Part shown: positions 31,469 through 41,376 of the stretch, piece after piece | How the letters are laid out: the number at the start of each line of letters is the position of its first letter | How positions within the stretch are numbered: position 1 is the stretch's first letter | NCBI GenBank assembly: GCA_964509075.1 | Contig: CAZDWC010000001.1 | Span: 416,140 to 480,139, forward strand | DNA from: UBA7239 sp964509075 | GTDB taxonomy: Bacteria; Pseudomonadota; Gammaproteobacteria; Pseudomonadales; UBA7239 | Direction of reading: 5' to 3' | Length of the DNA stretch: 64,000 bases | Notes under the pieces: model-generated | Told to the model about the DNA's origin: nothing | Seen by the model: the letters and a program-made list of their open reading frames with translations, nothing else | The model's database searches: none | Made by a program: the position numbers and the translations under genes

Positions 31469-32797
31469 CTAGAGAATCAGGCGGCGGATATCCGAGATTT
31501 CTTCGACCAGAAACGTGAAAAAACGTCCGGCATCGGCACCGTTGATCACGCGGTGATCGTAGGACAGTGTCAGCGGCAGCATCTTGCGCGGCAGGAATTC
31601 CTTGCCATTCCACTGCGGTTTCACCTGTGTTTTTGAAACGCCGAGGATAGCCACTTCCGGTGCATTCACGATCGGTGTGAAGCCGTTGCCGCCCATGGCG
31701 CCGAGGCTGGAAATGGTGAAGCAGCCGCCCTGCATTTCGCCCGGCATCAGTTTGCCGTTGCGCGCCTTGTCAGACAGTTGTGCGATTTCCGCGCCGAGAT
31801 CCCACAGGCCTTTCTTGTCGACATCACGGATCACGGGCACCATCAGCCCCAGGGGTGTATCGACGGCGACGCCGATATGCACGTAGTGTTTCTGCACATA
31901 ATTTTCGCCGTCACTGTGCAGGGAGCGGTTGAATTTCGGATGCTCGCGCAAGGCGTTTGCTGCAGCTTTCAGCAGAAATGCGAGTGGTGTCAGCTTGATC
32001 TTGCGTTTCTCCATGTCCGCTTTCATGTCGCTGCGGAAATCTTCGAGATCGGTGACGTCGGCTTCGTCCCACTGCGTGACGTGTGGCACGTTGAGCCACG
32101 AGCGCTGCATGTTATCGCGGGTGATCTTGTCGATGCGCGTCAGTGGCAGCACCTCGACTTCGCCGAATTTGGCGAAATCGATGGCGGGAATGGGCGGGAT
32201 GCCGCTGCCTGAAGTTGTCGTGGAAGCAGTGGCGACTTTATGCACCAGATGTTTGACGTAACGTTGTACATCTTCTTTGGTGATGCGTCCGCGCGTGCCG
32301 CTGGCGGCGATGTCGCGCAATTCCACACCGAGTTCACGTGCCAGTTTGCGTACGGCAGGGCCGGCATAGATTTCAGTGCCTGATTTTGCGACGGGTGATG
32401 GACTTTCTACAGGTGATTGGTTTTCTGCTGGCGAAGTTGCAGCACTTGAATCTTGAATGCTTGGCAATGGCTGTGCAGGTGTGGCGGCAGAGACAGTGGC
32501 GGCTGGTGTTATTTCTGCGGCAGCTAGTGCAGGAGGTTTTGGCGAGGCTTCGGCAGCGGTTTCGACAATGGCAATGACCGCGCCACTGTTGACCTTGTCG
32601 CCGACTTTTACCGTCAGCTCAACCACTGTGCCGGCACAGCTACTGGGCACTTCCATGGATGCCTTGGCGCTTTCCAGTACCACGAGTGACTGGTCAACGA
32701 CGATCTTGTCGCCGGGTTTGACACACAACTCGATGACATCGACCGCATCGGCGCTGCCGAGATCGGGGATGATTACTTTTTCCTGTGCCACGCTCAC
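31469..32797 (-). CDS. aceF: Pyruvate dehydrogenase E2, dihydrolipoamide acetyltransferase
   Basis: A 442-residue E2 with a single lipoyl domain. The lipoyl lysine is in ESAKASMEVPS, about residue 50. A Pro/Ala/Ser-rich linker, the peripheral subunit-binding domain (about 140-180, AGPAVRKLARELG) and the catalytic domain (about 215-442) follow. The active-site motif reads DHRVINGADAGRF, with Asn where most E2s have Asp. The start codon is GTG in GAGGTGAGC context. It lies 51 bp after aceE, the usual aceE-aceF order. No lpd gene follows. Confidence 0.95.
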   Translation of the reverse strand: MSVAQEKVIIPDLGSADAVDVIELCVKPGDKIVVDQSLVVLESAKASMEVPSSCAGTVVELTVKVGDKVNSGAVIAIVETAAEASPKPPALAAAEITPAATVSAATPAQPLPSIQDSSAATSPAENQSPVESPSPVAKSGTEIYAGPAVRKLARELGVELRDIAASGTRGRITKEDVQRYVKHLVHKVATASTTTSGSGIPPIPAIDFAKFGEVEVLPLTRIDKITRDNMQRSWLNVPHVTQWDEADVTDLEDFRSDMKADMEKRKIKLTPLAFLLKAAANALREHPKFNRSLHSDGENYVQKHYVHIGVAVDTPLGLMVPVIRDVDKKGLWDLGAEIAQLSDKARNGKLMPGEMQGGCFTISSLGAMGGNGFTPIVNAPEVAILGVSKTQVKPQWNGKEFLPRKMLPLTLSYDHRVINGADAGRFFTFLVEEISDIRRLIL

Positions 32798-32848
32798 CTC
32801 AATTCATGTCGTCAAATAACACGTGTCAATTCATGTTGCCGGCTGTGT

Positions 32849-35494
32849 TCAGCTGTAAAGCGGATGGTTCTTGTCTGCTGCAATGTCGAACGCAGTGCGC
32901 GCTGTTTCCACCACTTCAGCGCTGATGCTGCCTTCCTGTTGCAGCGCGTACAGTGCGGCATGGGCGATGAAAAAGCGATCGACCTCGAAATGCTTGCGCA
33001 ATTGCGCTCGCGTATCACTGCGTCCGAAGCCGTCGGTACCCAGTACCTCGTAGCGGCGCGGTACCCAGTTGCGAATCTGGTCGGCGTACAGCTTCATATA
33101 ATCCGTTGCAGCAATCACCGGGCCTTGTGTATCTGCCAGCTGTTTCTGTACATAGGCTATTTGCGGTGTTTCGCCGGCGTGCAGGCGATTCCAGCGGTCG
33201 GTATCAAGGCCGTCACGACGCAGTTCGTTGAAACTGGTGACGCTCCACACATTCACTTTCAGTGCAAACTGCTCGCGCAATAGTGCAGCAGCCGCTTCCA
33301 CTTCGCGCAGGATGGTGCCGGAGCCGAGCAATTGCACCTGCGCGCCATCTTCGCGCTGCAGGCAGTACATGCCGCGTACAATGCCGTCTTCGCTGCCTGC
33401 CGGCATTGCCGGTTGCACGTAGTTTTCATTCATTGCGGTGATGTAATAGAAACGGTTTTTCTGCTCTTCCAGCATTTCGTACAAACCGCGCTGGATGATC
33501 ACCGCCAGCTCGTAGGCATAGCAGGGGTCATACGTCACGCAATTTGGAATGCTGCCGGCGAGAATATGGCTGTGGCCATCCTGATGTTGCAAACCTTCGC
33601 CATTCAAGGTGGTGCGGCCTGCGGTGGCGCCGATCAGAAAACCTCGCGCGCCGGAATCGCCGGCCGCCCAGGCGAGATCGCCGATACGCTGGAAACCGAA
33701 CATGGAGTAGAAAATGTAGAACGGTACCAGCGGACAATTATGTGCGCTGTACGATGTGGCACAGGCAATCCATGCTGACATTGCACCGGCTTCGTTGATG
33801 CCTTCTTCAAGAATCTGCCCCTGTTCGGACTCCTTGTAGTAGAGCATCTGGCTGGCATCCACTGGCGTGTATTTCTGGCCGACAGAGGAATAAATGCCGA
33901 GTTGGCGAAACATGCCTTCCATACCGAAAGTGCGCGCTTCATCCGGCACAATGGGTACGATGCGATTGCCGATCTTCGCATCTTTCACGAGGATGGACAG
34001 CAAGCGCACAAACGCCATGGTAGTGGAAATCTCACGGCCACCGCTGCCGGCGAGTACCGGTTCAAAGTCTGCCAGTGTTGGTGCCGGGAATGTGTCAGTG
34101 ACGCGACGGCGTGCCGGTAGTGCGCCACCCAGGGCTGCGCGGCGTTCGCGCATGTACTGCATTTCCGGGCTGTCTTCCGGCGGGCGGTAGAACGGAATGT
34201 TTTCCAGTTCTTCATCGGTGAGCGGAATATCAAATTTGTCGCGAAAGTGATGCAGGCTTTCTTCGTCGAGTTTTTTGACCGAGTGCGTGTCGTTGGTCGC
34301 TTCGCCCGATGCGCCCATGCCGTAACCTTTCACGGTTTGTGCGAGTATCACGGTCGGTTTGCCGCCGTTGTTGTTCACCGCTTCCCAGTACGCGGCATAG
34401 ACCTTGTACGGATCGTGTCCGCCGCGATTCAGCTCCGAAATGTCCTGGTCGGAAAGATCTTCCACCAGTTTCAACAGTTCAGGGTATTTGCCAAAGAAAT
34501 GTTCGCGCGTGTAGGCGCCGCCCATGTTCTTGTAGTTTTGCAATTCGCCATCGCATACTTCATCCATGCGCTTCTGCAGCAAGCCGGTTTTGTCTTTTTC
34601 CAGCAACGCATCCCAGTGACGGCCCCACAATACCTTGATAACGTTCCAGCCCGCACCGCGAAACACACCTTCCAGTTCCTGCACGATCTTGCCGTTGCCG
34701 CGCACCGGGCCATCAAGGCGTTGCAGGTTGCAGTTGACGACAAAAATCAGGTTGTCGAGTTTTTCGCGCCCGGCGAGTGCAATCGAACCCAGTGATTCGG
34801 GTTCATCGGTTTCGCCGTCGCCCAGAAATGCCCAGATCTTGCGATCGCCCTGATCCACCAGTCCGCGCTTGTGTTGGTACTTCATCACATGCGCCTGGTA
34901 AATCGCCTGAATGGGGCCGAGCCCCATCGACACCGTGGGGAATTGCCAGTAGTCCGGCATCAGCCATGGGTGCGGGTACGAAGACAAACCGTTACCGCCC
35001 ACTTCGCGGCGAAAATTGTCCAGCTGGTTTTCATCGAGGCGGCGTTCCAGAAACGAGCGGGCGTAAATGCCGGGTGCGCTGTGGCCCTGGTAATAAATCA
35101 GGTCGGCCTGTTGTTTGCCGTCACCACCACGAAAGAAATAGTTGAAGCCGATGTCATAGAGCATGGCCGCCGAAGAGAACGTGGCGATGTGGCCGCCGAG
35201 GCCGTCTTCGCGCTTGTTGGCGCGCATCACCATCGCCAATGCATTCCAGCGCACCAGTGAACGGATACGGCGCTCCATGAACAGATCGCCGGGCATGCGT
35301 TTTTCTTCGGTGAAATGCAGGGTGTTGCGGTAGGGGGTGGTGATGGCGGTGGGCAGTTTCAGACCTTTTTCATAGGCTTTGGCAGCCAGTGTGAACAGGA
35401 TGTAGGCAGCGCGTTCGCGGCCGCCGTGCTGCACCAAAGCTTCCATGGCTTCCAGCCATTCACGTGTTTCCTGAGGATCTGTATCTTCCAGCAT
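32849..35494 (-). CDS. aceE: Pyruvate dehydrogenase E1 component, homodimeric type
   Basis: An 881-residue thiamine-diphosphate enzyme that decarboxylates pyruvate and reductively acetylates E2. It begins MLEDTDPQETREWLEAME, the family N-terminus. The ThDP motif is GDGETDEPES to NCN in the usual spacing, and HGHFS-type regions (YYQGHSAPGIYAR) are present. The length matches AceE of gammaproteobacteria. The start has a G-rich ribosome site. Upstream, a -10 element is seen; no PdhR-type operator could be recognised. Confidence 0.97.
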   Translation of the reverse strand: MLEDTDPQETREWLEAMEALVQHGGRERAAYILFTLAAKAYEKGLKLPTAITTPYRNTLHFTEEKRMPGDLFMERRIRSLVRWNALAMVMRANKREDGLGGHIATFSSAAMLYDIGFNYFFRGGDGKQQADLIYYQGHSAPGIYARSFLERRLDENQLDNFRREVGGNGLSSYPHPWLMPDYWQFPTVSMGLGPIQAIYQAHVMKYQHKRGLVDQGDRKIWAFLGDGETDEPESLGSIALAGREKLDNLIFVVNCNLQRLDGPVRGNGKIVQELEGVFRGAGWNVIKVLWGRHWDALLEKDKTGLLQKRMDEVCDGELQNYKNMGGAYTREHFFGKYPELLKLVEDLSDQDISELNRGGHDPYKVYAAYWEAVNNNGGKPTVILAQTVKGYGMGASGEATNDTHSVKKLDEESLHHFRDKFDIPLTDEELENIPFYRPPEDSPEMQYMRERRAALGGALPARRRVTDTFPAPTLADFEPVLAGSGGREISTTMAFVRLLSILVKDAKIGNRIVPIVPDEARTFGMEGMFRQLGIYSSVGQKYTPVDASQMLYYKESEQGQILEEGINEAGAMSAWIACATSYSAHNCPLVPFYIFYSMFGFQRIGDLAWAAGDSGARGFLIGATAGRTTLNGEGLQHQDGHSHILAGSIPNCVTYDPCYAYELAVIIQRGLYEMLEEQKNRFYYITAMNENYVQPAMPAGSEDGIVRGMYCLQREDGAQVQLLGSGTILREVEAAAALLREQFALKVNVWSVTSFNELRRDGLDTDRWNRLHAGETPQIAYVQKQLADTQGPVIAATDYMKLYADQIRNWVPRRYEVLGTDGFGRSDTRAQLRKHFEVDRFFIAHAALYALQQEGSISAEVVETARTAFDIAADKNHPLYS

Positions 35495-35597
35495 TCGGCC
35501 CCCTGCGCGCCTTCTGTGTTGCTGAATGGCTTGTTGTGTGTGGGTGTATTGTTAATCGATGTCGTTGGTTGATATCGAGTATAGAAGGATGGCAGAT

Positions 35598-35603
35598 ATT
35601 ATA
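35598..35603 (-). promoter_or_regulatory. -10 element candidate for the aceEF operon
   Basis: A perfect TATAAT on the minus strand, about 105 bp upstream of the aceE start. The -35 region is poor (GGAATT at 17 bp), so an activator may be needed. The gap 35495-35655 is A/T rich and otherwise empty. Confidence 0.4.
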
Positions 35604-35655
35604 TGTAGATTTTTTACATAATTCCGCAGATGATCGGGTGTTTTCACTAGAAAAA

Positions 35656-36264
35656 CTACAAAACAGGGCTGGCCTGGCCACATAACAAGCGTTCGGCAGC
35701 CAACAACCCCATGACACTGAGGGAATCCGTGATTCTCCCGGCAAATATCCATTGCACGGCTTCCGCAAGCGGGATGCGCATGACTTCGATGTCTTCCGTG
35801 GCTTCCGGCGCCATCTCGCCACAGGTCAGGCCCTGGGCGAGAAAAATGGCGCCACTTTCATCGGTGACAGAATTGGATGTGTGCAGATCCAGCAAATGTT
35901 GCCAGTGTGTCGCGGTGAGGCCGGTTTCTTCACGCAATTCGCGTTTGGCAGTGTCCAGCATGTCTTCTGCCAGTGGCGAACCACCTTCCGGGATTTCAAT
36001 ACTGTATTGGTTCAGTGTGTAACGGAATTGTTTGACCAGCCAGACGTACTGCTCTTCATCGACAGGTACTACACCGACGGCGCGACTTTTGAAATGCACC
36101 ACACCGTAGATGCCTGCCGTGCCGGCCGGCGTGATCACGTTCTCGTGAGTGATGCTGATCCACGGGTTCTCGTAGACAGGCTTGCTGTCCAGTTGCTGCC
36201 ACGGGCCGCGCATTTTCGGGGAATTATTTTTTGATGGGCAATCAGGAGAAGAAGCGTCATTTGC
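35656..36264 (-). CDS. NUDIX hydrolase, ADP-ribose pyrophosphatase-like
   Basis: About 202 residues from a TTG start. The Nudix box GGSPLAEDMLDTAKRELREE, then TGL, is complete. The upstream part (ITHENVITPAG, VVPVDEEQYVWLVKQFRY) resembles the ADP-ribose/NDP-sugar pyrophosphatase group. The TTG at 36264 has GAGGAAG six bases upstream and overlaps the stop of the CvpA-like gene by eight bases, which suggests coupling. The first ATG (36213, MRGPWQQLDS) has no ribosome site but begins nearer to the conserved region, so the start is uncertain. Confidence 0.82.
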   Translation of the reverse strand, partial: ANDASSPDCPSKNNSPKMRGPWQQLDSKPVYENPWISITHENVITPAGTAGIYGVVHFKSRAVGVVPVDEEQYVWLVKQFRYTLNQYSIEIPEGGSPLAEDMLDTAKRELREETGLTATHWQHLLDLHTSNSVTDESGAIFLAQGLTCGEMAPEATEDIEVMRIPLAEAVQWIFAGRITDSLSVMGLLAAERLLCGQASPVL

Positions 36265-37405
36265 CAAGGGGAACTTCCTCAAAAGCGGTGCCTTCCGGTG
36301 GTTTCTGTTCGGAGTAGTGCCAGCGTTTGTTGCTATCCTGCCAGCGATAAACAGGTTTTTGTGGCAACTTTTCTGTATTGGGCTGGGGCTGTGCTGCTGG
36401 CTGCCGAGGAGCGAGTGTGGGGGAGCCGGTTGCTGGCGCTGATGTCTTGCTACCGTCACTCGTAAAAAGCGTTTGTGCGAGTGTGCGCACCTTGTCGTGT
36501 GTCATCAGCATCAGGAAATTGCCCTGCTCGACCAGTTGCGTAATTTCCTTGTCGGCGGAAAGCATTTTAAATTCGTCGGTGTTTCTCACACGCTCCACAT
36601 TGCGCGCAATCGTCGACAGCTTTTCTGCCAGAGCGCGGCTGCGCGCCGGGTTGTCACTGCCTTCAAGGCCGACACTGCCGAGAAAACTCATCAGTTCACT
36701 GTCGTGACTGAGACTGCGGAAGGCGGTCAACTGCATGATGTCGTCGGGCGTGCCCTGCAACAACACGGCGTAGCTGTGTGGATCCTGAAACAGGATTTTC
36801 AGCTCCGGTTTCTGTGCCAGTTCACGCAAGCGTTCACCTACCGATACCGGTGCGCGCAGCAACTCTCCCGCCAAGGGCGCAATGTTGCTGTCTCCGAGTG
36901 CTTTTCTGCTGATACTGGCAATCACCCCGGACGACAGTTCTCGCAGGCGTTGATCGGGATTGTTGTCGGCGCGGTCGAGGGCAGCATGTTGGCCGCTTCC
37001 TATGCTGCTACCAGTTTGACGCAGGCGTTGGGCATCGAGCAGGGTGCCTGCGGTCCACACGGCGAGAATGCCGATGGCTGCACCGAGAACCGTACCCAGC
37101 AGCAATCCGCTGATTGTGCCGCCTGTTTGCCATTCTTCAGGTGCGAAGCGTGCGAAAAAATTGGCCCACAGACCAAACAATACGATGCCGCCGCTGAACA
37201 ACAGCATTCCTGCAGCAGGCCAGACCAGTAGGCCGTTGACCCAGCCCTTGCCGGCCAGCCATGCAGCCAGTGCCGGTGTTTCCTGCCAGGTCAGGGCGTA
37301 ACAGGCTGCCAGTGCCAGCAGCCGCAGTCCCACCCTGAAAACTCCTGCGCGATAGCCCCAGAAAGCGCAGATCGTAACGGCAGTCAGGAAAATCAGGCTG
37401 TACAT
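36257..37405 (-). CDS. CvpA-family membrane protein with C-terminal DUF4124 domain
   Basis: A 382-residue protein. Four hydrophobic segments in the first 125 residues match the CvpA (colicin V production) family. A long helical polar region follows (about 130-310), then a Pro/Ala/Gln linker, and a DUF4124 module at the end (VYRWQDSNKRWHYSEQ, then PPEGTAFEEV). The domain combination is uncommon in my experience. The function of either part is not established; the C-terminal part is probably periplasmic. It is 59 bp downstream of the ybbP-like gene and overlaps the NUDIX gene. Confidence 0.78.
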   Translation of the reverse strand: MYSLIFLTAVTICAFWGYRAGVFRVGLRLLALAACYALTWQETPALAAWLAGKGWVNGLLVWPAAGMLLFSGGIVLFGLWANFFARFAPEEWQTGGTISGLLLGTVLGAAIGILAVWTAGTLLDAQRLRQTGSSIGSGQHAALDRADNNPDQRLRELSSGVIASISRKALGDSNIAPLAGELLRAPVSVGERLRELAQKPELKILFQDPHSYAVLLQGTPDDIMQLTAFRSLSHDSELMSFLGSVGLEGSDNPARSRALAEKLSTIARNVERVRNTDEFKMLSADKEITQLVEQGNFLMLMTHDKVRTLAQTLFTSDGSKTSAPATGSPTLAPRQPAAQPQPNTEKLPQKPVYRWQDSNKRWHYSEQKPPEGTAFEEVPLGK

Positions 37406-37464
37406 GCTTCGCGGTTCCTCGGGGCGCAGGGTGCAGACTATAAACCAACTTTTGTTGCTGCCGT

Positions 37465-40005
37465 TCAGGCCAGCTCACGCAGGATCAGCACGGGCGGAAT
37501 ACTCACGCTGCGACGACAAAACAGGGTGCCAGCCGCGCTGGTGAGCAGGACGGCGGCAAGCGGTGTGGCCAACCACAGCCATGGATGCGGCGTGAACGCC
37601 ATATGAAACAGTTGCGTCTGCAGCGCCCAGGCCGAGAGTTCGGCGCCACAGGCGGCGAGCAGGCCGGCGCACAGGCCCAGGCAGGCAAACTCGATCAGCA
37701 GACTGCCAAGAATCAGTTTTTGGCTCGCGCCCAGCGTGCGCAGTAGTGCGCTTTCGTGCAGGCGCTGATCGAGAGTGGCGCGCAGGCAGGTGAGCAGCAC
37801 CAGCAGGCCGGCAACCAGTACCAGCATCAGAATTGCTTCGACGGCAAGACTGGCACGCTCGACGATGGTCTGGATGCGCTGGATTAATTCGTCAACCGGG
37901 TAAGCAGTGACGGAAGGGTAGTGCCGCAGCAATTTTGCCAGTGCTGCCGCCTGTTGTGCATCGCGATGCACGCTGGTCATCCAGGTGGCGTTGAAATTGT
38001 CCAGCGCGCCCGGCGGAAACAGGAAATAGAAATTGGGTGTCATCTTGTCCCACTGCAGATGGCGGATGCTGGTGATTTCCGCGTCGAGAGTTGCATCGCC
38101 GATGGTAAAGCCCAGCGTGCTGCCCACTGATAGATTCAGGCGTTTGGCGAGACCGGCTTCAATGGATACCGCAACAACTTCTTTTTTGCTGGCTGTTTTT
38201 TTGGTTGATGCGTGAAGGTTGCCGGCGGTAATGGTGTTATCAGCAGGCAGTTGTGCCGACCAGCTCAGATTCAGCTCGCGGTACAGTTCAGAAACCGATT
38301 CATCAAACAGATCAGTGGCGCGTTTGTCGTTAATGGTGGCGAGACGGCCGCGCACCATCGGATAGAGTGTTTCGGACCTGATGCCGATGTTTTGCAAATC
38401 GCGGCCCAGTTTTTCCACTTCGCCGGGTGCGATATTGATCAGGAAAACATTGGGTGCGTTGCTGGGGATCTGCAGTTGCCATTCATGCAGCAAGGAAGTG
38501 CGCAGCAGCACCATTACGGCCAGCAACATGAAACCGATGCCAAACACAATGATTTGCAGCAGCGACAACCAGCGTCGGCGCAGCACGTTGGCAATGCCCA
38601 ATCGCCATACGCTGCCTGCCTGCATGCTCAGTGCGCGACTGCCGCGCAGCAATGCAAAACCGAGCAAACCTGCCGGCAGCACCAGCGCCAGTAATCCGCC
38701 CAGCAACAAACCAACCAGTTTCAGATCGCCGCTGTACAGCAGCAACAGTGCAGCCATGCCGGGTAGGGCATACCACAGTACGCTGTGATAGCGCGCCTGC
38801 TGCAGGTCATCCGTGCGCAGTACGCGCCATGGCGGCACGGCGGTGAGTCGCGCAAAAGCGGGCCAGACGAACAGCAGTAAACAGATCAGGCTGGTGGCTG
38901 CGCCCACTGCAAAGGGATACAGACTCGCCGCAGGCGGTGTCGTCGGCAACCAGCGCGAGGCAATGCTGAGAAAAACCCATTGCAGTGCCAGGCCGAGTAC
39001 AAAGCCGCTCAGTGTGGCGAGCAACCACAGGCCCGCCAGTTGTCCACCCAGCAAGGTGAGCAGGTGCTGCCGTCTTGCGCCCAGTGTTTTCATGACGGCG
39101 ATGCCATCGGTGTGACGTTCGCTGTAATGCTGCGCGGCAAATGCAGCGGCGAGTGCGGCCAGCAAAACACCAAGACTGCCGGCGAGTTGCAAAAAAAGTG
39201 CTGCTTTATCCAGCGCACCGGCGATGCCCGGCTGGTTGTCGTGCAGGCTGATCAGGCGATGATTTTTGTTCAGCTGCGGTTTGAGCCAATCCACATAGCG
39301 GTCGAGATTTTTTTCTTCGCCGGCAAACAGATAACGATATTCAACACGGCTACCGGGCAGGATCAGCCCTGCAGCGGCAAGATCAGCATCGTTGATCATG
39401 ACGCGCGAGCCCATGCCGTAGAAACTGCTGCCGCCATCGCCTTCACGCACCAGCACTGCCGCCACCCGCAGCGGTAGCGTGCCGACATCCAGCCTGTCGC
39501 CAATCTGCATGTCGAGCTGGTTGAGGACGTTGGCGTCTACCCAGGCGGTGCCTGGCGCCGGGCCGTGTGATTGCTTCACGAGGGTTTGCTCGTCTGTGCG
39601 TATTTCCAGCTCGCCGCGCAACGGGTAGTGGTCAGACACCGCTTTCAGCGATGCGAGGGCACTGCGATCGGATGTGTCGCCGGTTTTGTAAACCATGGTG
39701 GGAAAAAGTGTGGTGCGTGCGTTGCGCAAATGTTCCGTGTCTGCACGTGACAACCAGGTATTTGGCACAGGTTCACTGGCTTGCAACACACGATCAGCGC
39801 CGAGATAGACACTGGCTTCGCCAACCAGTGTGCCCTGCAGTCTTTCGGCAAAAAGCCCGATGCCGGTGACCAGCGCCACACCCAGTGTCAGTGCCGCAAA
39901 CAGTAGCGACAGTTCGCCGCTGCGCCACTCGCGCAGCAACATTTGCAAGGACATGCGCAGCGTCGGTGGCATGCGCAGTGAAGAACATTTCTGCCTGTCG
40001 CTCAT
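37465..40005 (-). CDS. ybbP: FtsX-like ABC transporter permease (YbbP type)
   Basis: An 846-residue permease with ten hydrophobic segments: one N-terminal, three in the middle of each FtsX-type half, and a central pair. Two large periplasmic parts lie between. It starts MSDRQKCSSLRM at 40005, overlapping the stop of the ATPase gene (ATGA). The architecture matches E. coli YbbP, which works with the YbbA ATPase next to TesA. The role is unknown; lipid or lipoprotein-related export is suspected for the family. tesA is divergent, as in E. coli. Confidence 0.9.
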   Translation of the reverse strand: MSDRQKCSSLRMPPTLRMSLQMLLREWRSGELSLLFAALTLGVALVTGIGLFAERLQGTLVGEASVYLGADRVLQASEPVPNTWLSRADTEHLRNARTTLFPTMVYKTGDTSDRSALASLKAVSDHYPLRGELEIRTDEQTLVKQSHGPAPGTAWVDANVLNQLDMQIGDRLDVGTLPLRVAAVLVREGDGGSSFYGMGSRVMINDADLAAAGLILPGSRVEYRYLFAGEEKNLDRYVDWLKPQLNKNHRLISLHDNQPGIAGALDKAALFLQLAGSLGVLLAALAAAFAAQHYSERHTDGIAVMKTLGARRQHLLTLLGGQLAGLWLLATLSGFVLGLALQWVFLSIASRWLPTTPPAASLYPFAVGAATSLICLLLFVWPAFARLTAVPPWRVLRTDDLQQARYHSVLWYALPGMAALLLLYSGDLKLVGLLLGGLLALVLPAGLLGFALLRGSRALSMQAGSVWRLGIANVLRRRWLSLLQIIVFGIGFMLLAVMVLLRTSLLHEWQLQIPSNAPNVFLINIAPGEVEKLGRDLQNIGIRSETLYPMVRGRLATINDKRATDLFDESVSELYRELNLSWSAQLPADNTITAGNLHASTKKTASKKEVVAVSIEAGLAKRLNLSVGSTLGFTIGDATLDAEITSIRHLQWDKMTPNFYFLFPPGALDNFNATWMTSVHRDAQQAAALAKLLRHYPSVTAYPVDELIQRIQTIVERASLAVEAILMLVLVAGLLVLLTCLRATLDQRLHESALLRTLGASQKLILGSLLIEFACLGLCAGLLAACGAELSAWALQTQLFHMAFTPHPWLWLATPLAAVLLTSAAGTLFCRRSVSIPPVLILRELA

Positions 40006-40688
40006 GGCTGTGTGTTTTCCAGAGTGCCATCGTGCATGGTCAGGCGTCGTGCGCAACGCGCGGCCAGGCGTTCATCATGTGTCACCAGGATCAGTGTGGT
40101 GCGGCTGTTGTGATTCAATTCGAATAATAAATCCGCGATATGCGCAGCGGTTTGCGAGTCGAGATTGCCTGTCGGTTCGTCGGCAAACAGGATGTCGGGC
40201 TGTCCGGCAAAGGCGCGTGCTATTGCGACACGTTGTTGTTCGCCGCCGGACAGTGTGCGCGGGTAGTGATGCAGGCGTTCGCCGAGCCCGACGCGTTGCA
40301 GGAATTCGCGGGCGCGCGCTTCGCAGTCGGCGTCCTGGCGCAATTCCAGCGGCAACATGACATTTTCAAGTGCGCTCAGAGAAGGCAGCAACTGGAAATT
40401 CTGGAAAACAAAGCCGACGCTGCGTGCGCGCAACGCCGCTTTTTGTTCTTCGCTCAACGCAGTGAGTGACTGCCCGGCCAGTGTGATCTCGCCTTGCGTC
40501 GGTGTGTCGAGTCCAGCCAGCAGACCGAGCAGTGTCGATTTGCCGGAGCCTGAAGCGCCAACAATCGCCACGCTGTCGCCGCGCGTTACGGTGAAGTTGA
40601 TATCGTGCAGCAGCACCAGTGTGCCTGCAGGTGTATCCACCTGCTTGCCGAGATGTTCTACGCGTAAAACGGTTTCAACGGGATTCAT
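40002..40688 (-). CDS. ybbA: ABC transporter ATP-binding protein (YbbA/LolD type)
   Basis: A 228-residue ATPase. Walker A is GASGSGKST, the signature LSGGEQQRVAIARAF, Walker B ILFADEPTGNLD, and the switch histidine is in ILVTHD. The MacB/LolD/YbbA subgroup is recognised by DEPTGNLDSQT. It is cotranscribed with the FtsX-like permease and divergent from tesA, an arrangement conserved with E. coli. Confidence 0.94.
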   Translation of the reverse strand: MNPVETVLRVEHLGKQVDTPAGTLVLLHDINFTVTRGDSVAIVGASGSGKSTLLGLLAGLDTPTQGEITLAGQSLTALSEEQKAALRARSVGFVFQNFQLLPSLSALENVMLPLELRQDADCEARAREFLQRVGLGERLHHYPRTLSGGEQQRVAIARAFAGQPDILFADEPTGNLDSQTAAHIADLLFELNHNSRTTLILVTHDERLAARCARRLTMHDGTLENTQP

Positions 40689-40767
40689 CGTGCCGGTTCC
40701 ATACCATCGCTGACAGCAGTCCGTTACTATAGGCGCGATTGCATGGCCCTCCTATCAGGTAAATACC

Positions 40768-41376
40768 GTGAGTTGTCGCCCCGTGTTTTTTGCTGCTTTG
40801 CTGTGCTTGCTGGCGAGTGCGTCACAGGCTGCCACCGTACTGGTATTCGGCGACAGCCTCAGTGCCGGTTACGGGCTGCGTGTAGAAGAAGGGTGGGTGG
40901 CTTTGTTGCAGCAACGCGTGCAGTCGCAGCATCGGTTCGTCAATGCTTCCATCAGTGGTGAAACCACGGCTGAGGGGTTGGGTCGCTTGCCGGCACTGCT
41001 GACTGAAGTCAAACCGGATGTTCTGGTGCTGGAGTTGGGTGCCAATGATGGCTTGCGCGGTTTTCCGCTGGCTACGGTGCGCAACAATTTGCAGGCGATG
41101 ATTGATCTGGGTCAGCAGGCAGGTTGCAGAATATTGCTGCTGGGCGTGCAGATTCCGCCCAACTATGGGCCGCGCTACACACAGGGATTTGCCAATCTTT
41201 TTTCCGAGATGGCTGCGAGCAATGGTATTGCTGTGGTGCCGTTTTTCCTGCAGGCCATCGCCGGCGATGTCGGCAATTTTCAGGCGGATCACCTGCACCC
41301 GACGGCAATCGTGCAGCCGCAAATTGCCGAAACAGTGTGGCCCGCTTTGCAGCCGCTGTTGTCAGCTGCGCCATGA
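40768..41376 (+). CDS. tesA: Periplasmic GDSL esterase / lysophospholipase (TesA)
   Basis: A 202-residue SGNH-family hydrolase with a signal peptide (cleavage after SQA). The catalytic serine is in FGDSLSAGYG, the glycine block II and asparagine block III in ELGANDGLRG, and the Asp/His pair in ADHLHPT. The start codon is GTG with AGGT upstream. It acts on thioesters and lysolipids by family. Its stop overlaps the bioA start (ATGA). Confidence 0.93.
   Translation: MSCRPVFFAALLCLLASASQAATVLVFGDSLSAGYGLRVEEGWVALLQQRVQSQHRFVNASISGETTAEGLGRLPALLTEVKPDVLVLELGANDGLRGFPLATVRNNLQAMIDLGQQAGCRILLLGVQIPPNYGPRYTQGFANLFSEMAASNGIAVVPFFLQAIAGDVGNFQADHLHPTAIVQPQIAETVWPALQPLLSAAP

Noticed and set aside
41124..41372. 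N-terminal extension of bioA by 83 residues
   Set aside because: The extension lies inside tesA in another frame and is Cys/Arg rich; the start overlapping the tesA stop (ATGA) gives the normal BioA length.
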